From the NCBI GenBank assembly GCA_035758845.1, contig DASTVZ010000142.1, forward strand, positions 1 to 18,448: DNA of 18,448 bases, written 5' to 3'. How positions within the stretch are numbered: position 1 is the first letter of the stretch; every line of letters begins with the position of its first letter. The translations under genes were made by a program, and so were the position numbers. This DNA comes from JALZOC01 sp035758845. GTDB taxonomy: Bacteria > Acidobacteriota > Vicinamibacteria > Vicinamibacterales > 2-12-FULL-66-21. Shown piece by piece: positions 8,011 to 15,727 of this stretch. The notes beneath the pieces were generated by a model. It searched no databases, was not told where the DNA came from, and worked only from the letters and a program-made list of their open reading frames with translations.

Positions 8011-9186
8011 TCAGCGTTGCGCCCGCAGGCGGCGAGAAGCGAACCACGCGGCTGGTCCGTGCAGACACCCCCGAAGCTCCGCGAGTATGAATGGTGAGGT
8101 CCGCGTCGGCGGGCGGCGCAACAACCAGCGGCGCAGCTCCGGCAGGTGCGCCGAACGAAACCACGCCCAAGCGAGGCGCACTACGCCCAATTCGCGACGT
8201 TCGAGGAACAGGCCGGTGAACATGGCGTACACACCGACGCCGTAGCCGCGGAGCGTATCCCGGAGCTCGTCATGTGTCCGGCGATGACGATGCCAGCTCA
8301 GTGCCGCCGGGTCGTAGGCGATCTGGTATCCGGCCGCCAAGATGCGTACGAACATCTCATGGTCGCCTCCAGATCGCGTCGGCGTGCCAGCATCGAGTCG
8401 CTCATCGAAGGGACCCACCAGATCCATGGCCACGCGCCGGAGGGCCATGTTCGCACCGGCGCCGACGCGCCCCACTTCCACCGGATTGTCGTGCTGTCCG
8501 TCGAAGATACGACGGCGAAACCCGCGTCCGAATGGCGAGAGGTCCTCGAAGAGCTCCTGGGCGTCGGTTTCGAGTTCAATCGGCAGCGTCAATCCGGTCG
8601 CGCATAGCACGCGGGGATCGCCGAAGTTGGCGATCAACGCGTCGAGCCACTCCGCCTCGGGTATTGCGTCGTCGTCGGTGAATGCGACGAGGTCGGTCGA
8701 CGCCTCGCGCATCGCACGATTGCGGGCGACATTCAGACCGACTGTCGGTTCGCAGACGTAACGAACGCCGCGAAACCGCTCCACCACTTCGCGCGTTCGG
8801 CTCGTGCGCGGCGCGTTGTCGACGACTACTATCTGGTGTCCGGCATCGATGCAGGGTGCGACCGCGGTGAGCGTACGCGACAGATCCACGGGCCGCTCAC
8901 GAGTGCAGATCGCTACTGTCGCGGTGAGCGGCCGCGCGCCGACAAAGTCACGCTCGTCGTAGCCGATTGTGTCGGCGAGCCAGCGATAGGAGGCGTCGGC
9001 GCCACACTGACTCGCGGCTTGGATGATCGCGCCGGTGTCCAGCCGGTCGCTGAAGACGGGAACAAATTGGCGGCCGACCACGCGGCGACGCCATCGGAAC
9101 ACCAGCAGACACCGCGAGTAGGCTCCGAGATCGGCGATCGCGGCCAATGGTGCGGACAGCTCGACATCGCGGATGGCGGTCGCCAT
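8011..9186 (-). CDS. GT2-family glycosyltransferase with N-terminal extension
   Basis: This is a 391-residue glycosyltransferase. The GT-A domain begins only at residue 88 (TATVAICTRERPVDLSRTL), followed by QIVVVDNAP, the motif VGLNVARNRAMREA (149-162), metal-binding DDD 171-173 (AFTDDDAIPE), GAGANMALRR, and GGDHEMFVRILAAGY (273-287) with the expected acidic motif. The first 85 residues form a separate segment (YSRCLLVFRWRRRVVGRQFV and on) of a kind sometimes seen ahead of exopolysaccharide GT2 domains; its role is unknown. The C-terminus (310-391) contains amphipathic helices that could touch the membrane. It sits 13 nt downstream of the first GT2 gene and 6 nt upstream of the next, so co-transcription is very likely. 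Confidence 0.88.
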   Translation of the reverse strand: MATAIRDVELSAPLAAIADLGAYSRCLLVFRWRRRVVGRQFVPVFSDRLDTGAIIQAASQCGADASYRWLADTIGYDERDFVGARPLTATVAICTRERPVDLSRTLTAVAPCIDAGHQIVVVDNAPRTSRTREVVERFRGVRYVCEPTVGLNVARNRAMREASTDLVAFTDDDAIPEAEWLDALIANFGDPRVLCATGLTLPIELETDAQELFEDLSPFGRGFRRRIFDGQHDNPVEVGRVGAGANMALRRVAMDLVGPFDERLDAGTPTRSGGDHEMFVRILAAGYQIAYDPAALSWHRHRRTHDELRDTLRGYGVGVYAMFTGLFLERRELGVVRLAWAWFRSAHLPELRRWLLRRPPTRTSPFILAELRGCLHGPAAWFASRRLRAQR

Positions 9187-9199
9187 GAGCGCGAGAGGA

Positions 9200-10165
9200 T
9201 CAGCCGCGCATCGACTTTGCGGCAGGCTCCGACACGTCGGAGTTGAATCGGCCGCGCTCCAATGGTGCCGGCGCGTTCCCGCGAATAACGCGCGACAGCT
9301 TGATCCTGATCTGGCGGAACATCAGACTGGGAGTATGCCGCGCCAGGGTCCAGACGGCGCTCGTGTGCCACCACCCGAGTCCACCCATGCGCCAGTCGCG
9401 TCGCAGCCGCTGGATGATCTGCTCGCTGTAATATTGGCGCCACGAGCGGCGCGACACACGGAGATCGCTGTGGTACACGTCTGGCGCCCGTGTACGCTCG
9501 CGGCGCAGGACGCCGAGTACGGCGCGCAGCATCAACACGGGGTCGAGCGACATATTGCGGTCGTGTTGCCGATACCGAATCACCTCGCGCGGGTCAAGCG
9601 CGACTTCACCGGCGCGCGCCAGCGCGAGGTACACGGCATAGTCGGAGGCCGGCCCAAGCTCGGCAGGAAACCCGCCGATTTCGGCGAGACAGTCTCTGCG
9701 GAACATCGCCGCGCCAGGCGTCCAGACGAAATTGGCGTGAAGCCATTCGCGGTAAAGCTTTTCCGTGTCGATGTCCCGATGGTGCGCCGGAAGCTCTCGC
9801 CCCTGGGCATCCATCAGCTGACAGAGCCGAACGACACACGATACTGCCGGCCGCGCCCGGAGCGCCGCCACGCCGGTGGCCACCGCATCGGGCAAGAGTT
9901 CGTCGTCCGCGTCGAGAAAGAGCACGAATTCTCCCGCCGCCTCAGCCAGCCCGATGTTTCGTGCCGCCCCGAGGCCCGCATTGGGTTGCCGGATGAGCCT
10001 GACGCCGGCATGCTCGGCGACTGTAGCCGAATCATCCGTCGATCCATCATCCACGACGATGATTTCGAAGGGGCGGTACTGCTGCGCTTGCGCACTGTCA
10101 ATCGCCTTGCCCAGATAGTGCCGGTAGTTGAAACACGGGATGACGATACTCACCAACGACGGCAC
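9200..10165 (-). CDS. GT2-family glycosyltransferase, first gene of the minus-strand run
   Basis: A 321-residue GT-A glycosyltransferase: VSIVIPCFNYRHYLGKAIDS (5-24), IIVVDDGSTDDS (35-46), GLGAARNIGLAEA (64-76), metal-binding DADD 85-88 (LFLDADDELLP), the acceptor-side ASDYAVYLALARAGE and the later RYRQHDRNMS stretch, all common in GT2. The frame stays open to a TTG at 10297, but GTG 10165 is preferred: the family homology starts a few residues after it, and the 44 codons before it use CTA, TTA, ATA and AGA, which are uncommon in the neighbouring genes. Neither start has a convincing Shine-Dalgarno. The gene opens the four-gene glycosyltransferase unit. Confidence 0.85.
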   Translation of the reverse strand: MPSLVSIVIPCFNYRHYLGKAIDSAQAQQYRPFEIIVVDDGSTDDSATVAEHAGVRLIRQPNAGLGAARNIGLAEAAGEFVLFLDADDELLPDAVATGVAALRARPAVSCVVRLCQLMDAQGRELPAHHRDIDTEKLYREWLHANFVWTPGAAMFRRDCLAEIGGFPAELGPASDYAVYLALARAGEVALDPREVIRYRQHDRNMSLDPVLMLRAVLGVLRRERTRAPDVYHSDLRVSRRSWRQYYSEQIIQRLRRDWRMGGLGWWHTSAVWTLARHTPSLMFRQIRIKLSRVIRGNAPAPLERGRFNSDVSEPAAKSMRG

Positions 10166-10525
10166 GATGGGCTTTTTCGTGATGACGTGCCCTGGGACCG
10201 CTCTGCGCGAACCAAGATTTGCCAGAAATGAAGGAAACGCGGCTATGTGGTTCAAAGGCGGTGCTAAAGAGAAATCGCGTAGCAACAAGCTGAGCAACCG
10301 TGCAAGGCGAATGCCCGCTGCACGGGTTCCGTGAGTTCACCGCTAACCTCACGATTACCCATTTTGGTGTGCATGGCGGGCTTACAGGGACGTACATGAT
10401 TGACGACACTGGAATCTTCCCGGGAACTCGTGCCCTCACAAAGCCAATGTACGGAAAGGAAAGGACGGGGCTAAGGTGGGCAGGGTCTAAAGACCCTGCC
10501 CTACAGAGGTCGGCTGGGGGAGCGG
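10166..10525. other. Intergenic region between PEP-CTERM gene and GT2 run
   Basis: There are about 360 nt with no convincing gene. It contains a perfect palindrome (10478-10501), described separately. On the plus strand a peptide reading ANLTITHFGVHGGLTGTYM (about 10342-10398) looks protein-like but has no start, no ribosome binding site and no support downstream. The minus-strand glycosyltransferase promoter must lie here, but no clear -35/-10 was found. Confidence 0.5.
10478..10501 (-). terminator. Perfect 11-bp inverted repeat, possible terminator of the PEP-CTERM gene
   Basis: The arms GGGCAGGGTCT (10478-10488) and AGACCCTGCCC (10491-10501) are perfectly complementary around a 2-nt centre. 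It lies 25 nt past the PEP-CTERM stop codon, the right place for a terminator on the minus strand. No T-run follows on that strand, so it is not a textbook intrinsic terminator. It may instead be a copy of a dispersed palindromic repeat. Confidence 0.5.
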
Positions 10526-11197
10526 CTATTCGTTCTTCGTCCGCTTGCGGCGATAGGCTGCCGCGATGCCCGCAAGGCCGCTTCCCAACAGAATGATTGA
10601 CGCCGGTTCCGGAACAGGTGAGGCGGAGCCGCCGCCACCAGTGCCGATAGCAGTCTGCAGGAAATACTGCTCGCGTCCCGCTCTCGCGCCCGAAAACGTC
10701 GTGGCAAACACCACCTTGTCGGTCGGCGCAAAGCCGGAGAGGTCGAAGCCGAGAATCGCGGCATCCGAGAAGCCATTCCCAGGATTCGTCGGTATCAGTG
10801 TCCAGCTCTTGGTCGTGCTGGAAACGATTGTGCCGTTTACCGACATCGTAAAGCGGAGCAGATCGTAGGCCCCGTCGTCGTGCCCCATAGCCTGATTCAG
10901 ATCGACGCCGATCGAAAAGGTATCGCCGCCAATCAGGTCTCGAAGTTGCTGAACCGTATAGGTTGGGGACTCGAGAGTGCCCGATCCCATGCGCGGCCCG
11001 ATCAGCGTATACGGCAATACATCCTTGTTGTGACACGAGGGATCGCCGATAACGCACGGGCGATTGAGGATCTGCTGAAGGCTCGTCTCCATGTTGACCG
11101 TGAGTGAGACGGGTTCCGCGGACGCGATAGCCGGGAACAGCGCCGCCGTTGCGACGAGCGCGCCAATGAACGACGGCAATCTGTACCGTATGAACAT
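10526..11197 (-). CDS. PEP-CTERM sorting-domain protein (exported)
   Basis: This 223-residue exported protein has a signal peptide (MFIRYRLPSFIGALVATAALFPAIASA, cleavage near residue 27), a beta-rich central region and a C-terminal PEP-CTERM signal: VPEPAS at about 195, a hydrophobic stretch (IILLGSGLAGIAAAY), then the basic end RRKRTKNE. In exosortase systems this tail is cut and the protein is processed for surface or extracellular-matrix location, commonly with exopolysaccharide genes nearby. The central part matches no domain I recognise; it has one Cys pair (CVIGDPSC). The start is ATG 11197, fixed by AGGAGG five nt upstream, rather than the longer frame to 11242. No exosortase is in the window. 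Confidence 0.9.
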   Translation of the reverse strand: MFIRYRLPSFIGALVATAALFPAIASAEPVSLTVNMETSLQQILNRPCVIGDPSCHNKDVLPYTLIGPRMGSGTLESPTYTVQQLRDLIGGDTFSIGVDLNQAMGHDDGAYDLLRFTMSVNGTIVSSTTKSWTLIPTNPGNGFSDAAILGFDLSGFAPTDKVVFATTFSGARAGREQYFLQTAIGTGGGGSASPVPEPASIILLGSGLAGIAAAYRRKRTKNE

Positions 11198-11202
11198 TCC
11201 TT

Positions 11203-11208
11203 CCTCCT
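11203..11208 (-). promoter_or_regulatory. Strong Shine-Dalgarno of the PEP-CTERM gene
   Basis: The minus strand reads AGGAGG, 5 nt before ATG 11197. It is one of the two strongest ribosome binding sites in the window and decides the start codon, suggesting high translation of the exported protein. Confidence 0.85.
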
Positions 11209-11298
11209 CTGCTGGCCGCATGTAGTGAAAGACCGCTGCCAAGTTCCCCTTGTTCTCGGGACCGCGAAATCCGGGAAATTTCTAGGGAAACCGAGCGA

Positions 11299-11315
11299 GG
11301 CAGAGGGGCTGCCAA
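11299..11315 (-). promoter_or_regulatory. Possible sigma-54 (-24/-12) promoter of the PEP-CTERM gene
   Basis: The minus strand reads TTGGCAGCCCCTCTGCC. GG and GC are 10 nt apart, as RpoN requires, with TGGCA exact at -24 and CTGC at -12 (consensus TTGC). The predicted start is near 11288, giving a leader of about 90 nt to ATG 11197. PEP-CTERM/exopolysaccharide systems are often under RpoN with the PrsK/PrsR two-component pair (known for such systems). No upstream activator site was recognised. Confidence 0.4.
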
Positions 11316-11435
11316 TTCGCGCGGCCACGATAACAGCAGAGGACCGGCAACGGCTGGGGAAACCTGTGGCAGGAAACGGCTAAGTACGGAAAACAAATGG
11401 CTGAGGCCTGGCCCGCAGTAAGATCGTGGCGTCAG

Positions 11436-12227
11436 ATGGAAAAGTCCCCCGCTCTCTTGTTATTCGTGTTCGCCTTGTTACTGGCCCAGCCTCCGCGGCA
11501 AGGCGATCAGCCTACCCCGCGAGGTGACCAGAACTCCCAGACCGCGCATCTCGAACTGCTCGAAAAGGCTCGCCACGGCGGCATCGACGTGTATTTCGTC
11601 GGTGACTCCATCGTCCGCCGCTGGGGAGCGACCGACTATCCGGAACTACTAGCGAACTGGAAGGCGAACTTCTTTGGGTGGAACGCGGCGAATTTTGGGT
11701 GGGGCGCGGATCGGACCGAGAATATTCTCTGGCGCCTCGAGAACGGTGAACTGGATGATGTGCGGCCACAGATCATTGTCATCCTGGCGGGCACCAACAA
11801 CGTGGGCGCACAGCCCGGCGGGACTGAAGTCGTCGACGACACGTCCCGCGGCGTCAAGGCGATCGTTGATGTCTGTCGTCGCAAAGCGCCTGAAGCGACG
11901 ATTGTGCTGACGGCAATTTTTCCGCGCAACGACAATATGGCGGTGATGCCGGCAATCAATCGTATCAACGACAATCTTGCGCGCCTCGCCGATGGAAAGA
12001 AAACCCGGTTTCTGAACGTGAACGATCGACTCGCAGACAACGACGGGCGACTGTTTGACGGCATGATGAACGAGCGCGACAGGCTGCACCCGACCTTAAA
12101 GGGGTATCAGGTCTGGGCCGACGCGCTCAAACCCATCTTTACAGAATTGCTCGGTCCACCCGCTGCCGCTGATCACGCACCTCCTCCCACCGGCGATCCC
12201 AGCGCTCGGGGGCGGGGGCGGGGATAA
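11436..12227 (+). CDS. Secreted SGNH/GDSL-family hydrolase
   Basis: The 263-residue protein has a signal peptide (ALLLFVFALLLAQ, residues 6-18) and a single SGNH domain resembling the platelet-activating-factor acetylhydrolase gamma-like group. The catalytic blocks are visible: block I YFVGDSIVRRWG with nucleophile Ser58, the oxyanion Gly in NFGWGADRTENILWRL, block III LAGTNNVG with Asn121, and block V RDRLHPTLKGY with Asp215 and His218. These enzymes cleave ester bonds, for example deacetylating glycans or lipids; the substrate is unknown, though removal of acetyl groups from exported polysaccharide would fit the neighbours. The C-terminal 25 residues are a Pro/Gly/Arg-rich tail. ATG 11436 is preferred over ATG 11397 because it gives a normal signal peptide; neither has a good Shine-Dalgarno. 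Confidence 0.85.
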   Translation: MEKSPALLLFVFALLLAQPPRQGDQPTPRGDQNSQTAHLELLEKARHGGIDVYFVGDSIVRRWGATDYPELLANWKANFFGWNAANFGWGADRTENILWRLENGELDDVRPQIIVILAGTNNVGAQPGGTEVVDDTSRGVKAIVDVCRRKAPEATIVLTAIFPRNDNMAVMPAINRINDNLARLADGKKTRFLNVNDRLADNDGRLFDGMMNERDRLHPTLKGYQVWADALKPIFTELLGPPAAADHAPPPTGDPSARGRGRG

Positions 12228-12228
12228 A

Positions 12229-12247
12229 GAGCCGCGTTCGACGGCTC
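12229..12247 (+). other. Small inverted repeat between hydrolase and M16 genes
   Basis: GAGCCG (12229-12234) and CGGCTC (12242-12247) pair around a 7-nt loop, 2 nt past the hydrolase stop and just before the protease start. No T-run follows, so it is at most a weak terminator or mRNA-processing stem. Confidence 0.3.
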
Positions 12248-12269
12248 AATGCTGTGGAATGATAAAGCT

Positions 12270-15110
12270 ATGACTTCTCGCAATCGCTCGACGTTCGTCT
12301 TCCTCGCGCTGGCGATCACCGCGCTGACCGGCTTTGCCGCCAATGCCCAGCGGGCGGCGAGCACGGGTCCGCAGAACGTGCCGCTGACGGCGAAGGTGCC
12401 GGTCGATCCGCGAATCACCGTCGGAACGCTACCGAACGGCCTTCGCTATTACCTGCGCGCAAACAAGCAGCCGCTTGGACGAGCCGAGCTCCGTCTCGTC
12501 GTCAACGCCGGATCGATTCTCGAAGACGATGATCAGCGCGGCCTTGCCCATTTCGTCGAGCACATGTGCTTCAACGGCACCCGCCACTTCCCCAAACAGG
12601 ACGTGGTCGCGTTTCTGCAGTCGACCGGGATGCGCTTCGGCGCGCACATCAATGCGAACACGAGCTTTGACCAGACTGTTTTTCAGTTGCGCATTCCCAC
12701 CGACAATCCGACGGTCGTCGACCGCTCGCTGCTCATCCTGGAAGATTGGGCGCACGCCGTTACGTTCGATTCCGCCGAGATCGACAAAGAACGGGGTGTC
12801 ATCCTCGAGGAGTGGCGAACCGGACTCGGCGCCGGCGCCAGATTGCTCGACATCGAGCTGCCGGTTCTACTCAAGGACTCTCGCTATGCCGCACGGCTTC
12901 CAATCGGCAAGCCCGAGGTAATCCGGTCGTTTCCGTACGACCGGCTGAAGAAGTTCTACACCGATTGGTATCGCCCCGATCTGATGGCCGTGATTGCGGT
13001 CGGCGACTTCGACCCGGCCACCGTCGAGGGACTGATCCGATCGCACTTCGGGTCGATTCCAGCTGCCGTCAACGCACGTCCGCGGCCGAACTACGACGTC
13101 CCCGAACAACCCGGCACACGCTATATCGTGGCCACCGATCCCGAAATGACGTCGACGACGATCAATGTCTCGAGCATCAGGGCGGCGCCCGATCAAACAA
13201 CCATCAATGCGTATCGACAGATGACGATCGAGCGCGTCTTCTCCGGCTTGTTGTCGGCCCGATTGTCGGAAATCGCGCAAAAACCCGACGCGCCGTTTCT
13301 CGACGCCGATACGAGTCGAGGGCTGTTTGTGAATACCGCGGAGGCGACAACGCTCAGTGCGCTCGTCGCCGATGGAGGTGTGGAGCGCGGCTTGGCAGCG
13401 TTGTTCACCGAAGCCGATCGCGTCGCTCGCTTTGGTTTTACGCAGACCGAGCTCGATCGCTTTCGTCTCAGCTATCAACAAGCGTTCGCGCAGCTTGCCG
13501 CCTCGAACGACGAGCACACATCGGAGTCGCTGGCCGACGAGTACATCCGTAGTTTCATGCAGCAGGAGCCGATTCCGGGGATCGCGTACGAAAACGGCCT
13601 GGTTCAACGCTTCCTGCCGGAGATCACGCTGTCTGATATCAACAGCCTCGCCCGCGACTGGGTTCCCGATCGCAACCGTGTTGTCGTGGTGAGCGCACCG
13701 AAGAAGGCCGGCGTCACCGTACCAGATGAGGCGAAGCTTGCTGCGGTCATCAAGAACGCATCTGGCAGCAATCTCACGGCGTATGTCGACACGGTCAGCT
13801 CGCGTCCGCTCCTGGAGAACGTTCCGAAGGCTGGGTCAGTGACCAGGACCACCACCAAGGCTCCCGGGGTTACGGAGTGGACGTTATCGAACGGCGTCCG
13901 CGTGGTGGTTGATCCGACCACGTACAAACAGGATGAGATCCTGTTCCGTGCGTTCAGTCCCGGCGGCACGTCGCTCGCGACCGATCAGGATTACGTCGCT
14001 GCTGAAACGGCGGATCGGATCATCGCGGAAGGTGGACTTGGCTCGCTGAGCGAGATCGACTTGGGGAAGAAGCTTGCGGGGAAAACTGCGGTCGTGCGTC
14101 CCGAAATCGAAGAGATGTTCGAGGGGCTGAGCGGCCGGACGCTGGGTCGAGATCTCGAAACGCTGTTTCAGTTGATTTATCTTACGTTCACCCAGCCGCG
14201 GGCCGACCCGGAAGCCTTTCGCGCCGCGACCGGTCAATTAACCGCCGCGCTGGCTAATCGGCAGGCGCGTCCGGATGCAGCCTTCGAAGATGCACTCAAT
14301 GCCGCTCTGACGCAGAATCACCTTCGCGCGCGGCCGTTGAGCCAGGAGCTTGTCGCGCAGATGAACCTGGACAAGTCACTGGCGTTCTACAAGGATCGAT
14401 TTGCCGACGCCAGCGACTTTACGTTCGTGTTCGTCGGCAGCTTCGATCTTGCAACCATCAAGCCTCTCGTCGAGCGCTATCTGGCAAGCCTGCCGGCACT
14501 CAATCGCAAGGAAGCGGGAAAGGATGTCGGAATCAGACCACCGTCGGGGGTGGTGGAGAAGGTGGTCAACAAAGGGACGACGCCAAAGAGTGAAGTCGGC
14601 GTCGTGTTCAGCGGGCCGTTCCAGAACAATCAGAAGAACCGTATCGTCCTGCGTGCGATGGCCAACACGCTCGCGGGGAATCTGCAGCGCGTGCTCCGGG
14701 AAGACCTCGGCGGCACATATGGCGTGAGCGTCGTGCCTGAATTCACGAAACGACCGAACGAGGAGTATCGCGTGACGATCACATTCGCCTGCGATCCGAC
14801 GCGCACGGAGGATCTCGTCAAGGCGCTCTTCAGTGTCGTCGACGACTTCAAGACCACCGGTCCGAGCGCCGGACAGGCGGCCGATGCCCAGGCGGCATTG
14901 CGGCGCGATCTGGAGACGGACACCCGTCAGAACGGCTACGTCCTCAGTCAGTTATCGTACGCGTATCAGTACGACGAGCCGATCCCGGATGCGACGTCGC
15001 TACGTCAGATCTACGATCAGCTCTCGGGGCCGATGCTCAGGGATGCGGCGCGTCAGTATCTCGATACCAATCGCTACGTGAAGGTTCTGCTGTTCCCGGA
15101 GACGAAGTAG
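12270..15110 (+). CDS. M16-family zinc protease (PqqL/insulinase-like), two-lobed
   Basis: A 946-residue exported protease. It has a signal peptide (TFVFLALAITALTGFAANA, cleavage before QRAAS) and two M16 halves. The N-terminal half carries the inverted zinc motif HFVEH (His94, Glu97, His98) in RGLAHFVEHMCFNGTRHF, with the downstream ligand Glu within ERGVILEEW about 80 residues later. The C-terminal half (from about 540, VTEWTLSNGVRVVVDP) lacks HxxEH and is the usual non-catalytic partner lobe that closes the chamber. The length matches single-chain PqqL-type enzymes (about 930). Such proteases degrade peptides in the periplasm or outside the cell. The start is chosen at ATG 12270 because it gives a clean signal peptide; ATG 12249 is an in-frame alternative. 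It follows the SGNH hydrolase by 42 nt, so co-transcription is likely. Confidence 0.93.
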   Translation: MTSRNRSTFVFLALAITALTGFAANAQRAASTGPQNVPLTAKVPVDPRITVGTLPNGLRYYLRANKQPLGRAELRLVVNAGSILEDDDQRGLAHFVEHMCFNGTRHFPKQDVVAFLQSTGMRFGAHINANTSFDQTVFQLRIPTDNPTVVDRSLLILEDWAHAVTFDSAEIDKERGVILEEWRTGLGAGARLLDIELPVLLKDSRYAARLPIGKPEVIRSFPYDRLKKFYTDWYRPDLMAVIAVGDFDPATVEGLIRSHFGSIPAAVNARPRPNYDVPEQPGTRYIVATDPEMTSTTINVSSIRAAPDQTTINAYRQMTIERVFSGLLSARLSEIAQKPDAPFLDADTSRGLFVNTAEATTLSALVADGGVERGLAALFTEADRVARFGFTQTELDRFRLSYQQAFAQLAASNDEHTSESLADEYIRSFMQQEPIPGIAYENGLVQRFLPEITLSDINSLARDWVPDRNRVVVVSAPKKAGVTVPDEAKLAAVIKNASGSNLTAYVDTVSSRPLLENVPKAGSVTRTTTKAPGVTEWTLSNGVRVVVDPTTYKQDEILFRAFSPGGTSLATDQDYVAAETADRIIAEGGLGSLSEIDLGKKLAGKTAVVRPEIEEMFEGLSGRTLGRDLETLFQLIYLTFTQPRADPEAFRAATGQLTAALANRQARPDAAFEDALNAALTQNHLRARPLSQELVAQMNLDKSLAFYKDRFADASDFTFVFVGSFDLATIKPLVERYLASLPALNRKEAGKDVGIRPPSGVVEKVVNKGTTPKSEVGVVFSGPFQNNQKNRIVLRAMANTLAGNLQRVLREDLGGTYGVSVVPEFTKRPNEEYRVTITFACDPTRTEDLVKALFSVVDDFKTTGPSAGQAADAQAALRRDLETDTRQNGYVLSQLSYAYQYDEPIPDATSLRQIYDQLSGPMLRDAARQYLDTNRYVKVLLFPETK

Positions 15111-15229
15111 AAAGAGATTCTGACCCAACTCCTATGCATTCGGGGCCAGTGGTCAGCACGCGTACTCGTCATCGCGATCGGACCCAGGGGGGGCAGGACG
15201 TTCAAGGGACCGGTCCGCCCGGAGAGATT

Positions 15230-15709
15230 GTGCGCGGGTACGTGCGTGGAAGCATGGCAGTTCTGCTCGCTTTGCTGCTACTTGTACCCGTGAGTTGCGG
15301 CGGTTCGCCTAACGCTCCACAGGGTTCCTCAATTGATCTTTCCGGTTCATGGTCGGGAGTCGTCGGTGCCGGATCAGGCGGCGGCAGGGCGCTTCGTCTG
15401 ACGTGGTCGGCGACTCAGACAGGCAGCACCGTTTCCGGCCCTGCCACGCTCTCCACCTCACCAGCGGTCAGCGACTTGACCTTCACCGGAACCCTGAGCG
15501 GAGTCGTTACCGGAACGCAGCTTTCACTCACATACGTCGCGCCGCCCGGTACTGTGAGTGGTGCACCAGAGTGTGCGATATCCGCCCGCGGCCTCGCCAC
15601 CACTACCACCACGTCAATGTCTGGACAGTTTGACGTGACGTTCGCCTCGTGTGATCTTCTCGGATTGCAGCCTCCGTCCAGCAACCAGTTCGCACTGACG
15701 AAGCCGTAG
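15230..15709 (+). CDS. Small probable lipoprotein, beta-rich, unknown function
   Basis: A 159-residue protein from GTG 15230, chosen for GGAGAG 3 nt upstream. The frame is open to ATG 15134, but the upstream peptide is Arg/Gly-rich and unlike a protein N-terminus. The N-terminus holds a hydrophobic stretch (AVLLALLLLVPVSC) ending at Cys23 followed by Gly-Gly, as in lipoproteins; Pro at the -3 position is a poor lipobox residue, so lipidation is probable rather than sure. The mature part alternates strand-like segments rich in Ser/Thr/Gly (DLSGSWSGVV, TGSTVSGPATL, FTGTLSGVVTGTQLSLTY) and two later Cys, suggesting a small lipocalin-like beta barrel or sandwich. I recognise no named family. It converges on the GH16 gene with an 18-nt gap. 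Confidence 0.65.
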   Translation: MRGYVRGSMAVLLALLLLVPVSCGGSPNAPQGSSIDLSGSWSGVVGAGSGGGRALRLTWSATQTGSTVSGPATLSTSPAVSDLTFTGTLSGVVTGTQLSLTYVAPPGTVSGAPECAISARGLATTTTTSMSGQFDVTFASCDLLGLQPPSSNQFALTKP

Positions 15710-15727
15710 TGGAAAGCTGGCGTCAGA

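Noticed and set aside
10198..10297. TTG 10297 as start of the first GT2
   Set aside because: The extra residues show no GT2 similarity and use codons uncommon in the neighbouring genes; GTG 10165 fits better.
10098..11396. Long minus-strand open frame of 432 codons over the PEP-CTERM gene
   Set aside because: The composition is a typical shadow of the real PEP-CTERM frame and of intergenic DNA; no domain or ribosome site.
15134..15229. ATG 15134 as start of the small lipoprotein
   Set aside because: It would put 32 Arg/Gly-rich residues before the signal sequence; GGAGAG precedes GTG 15230.
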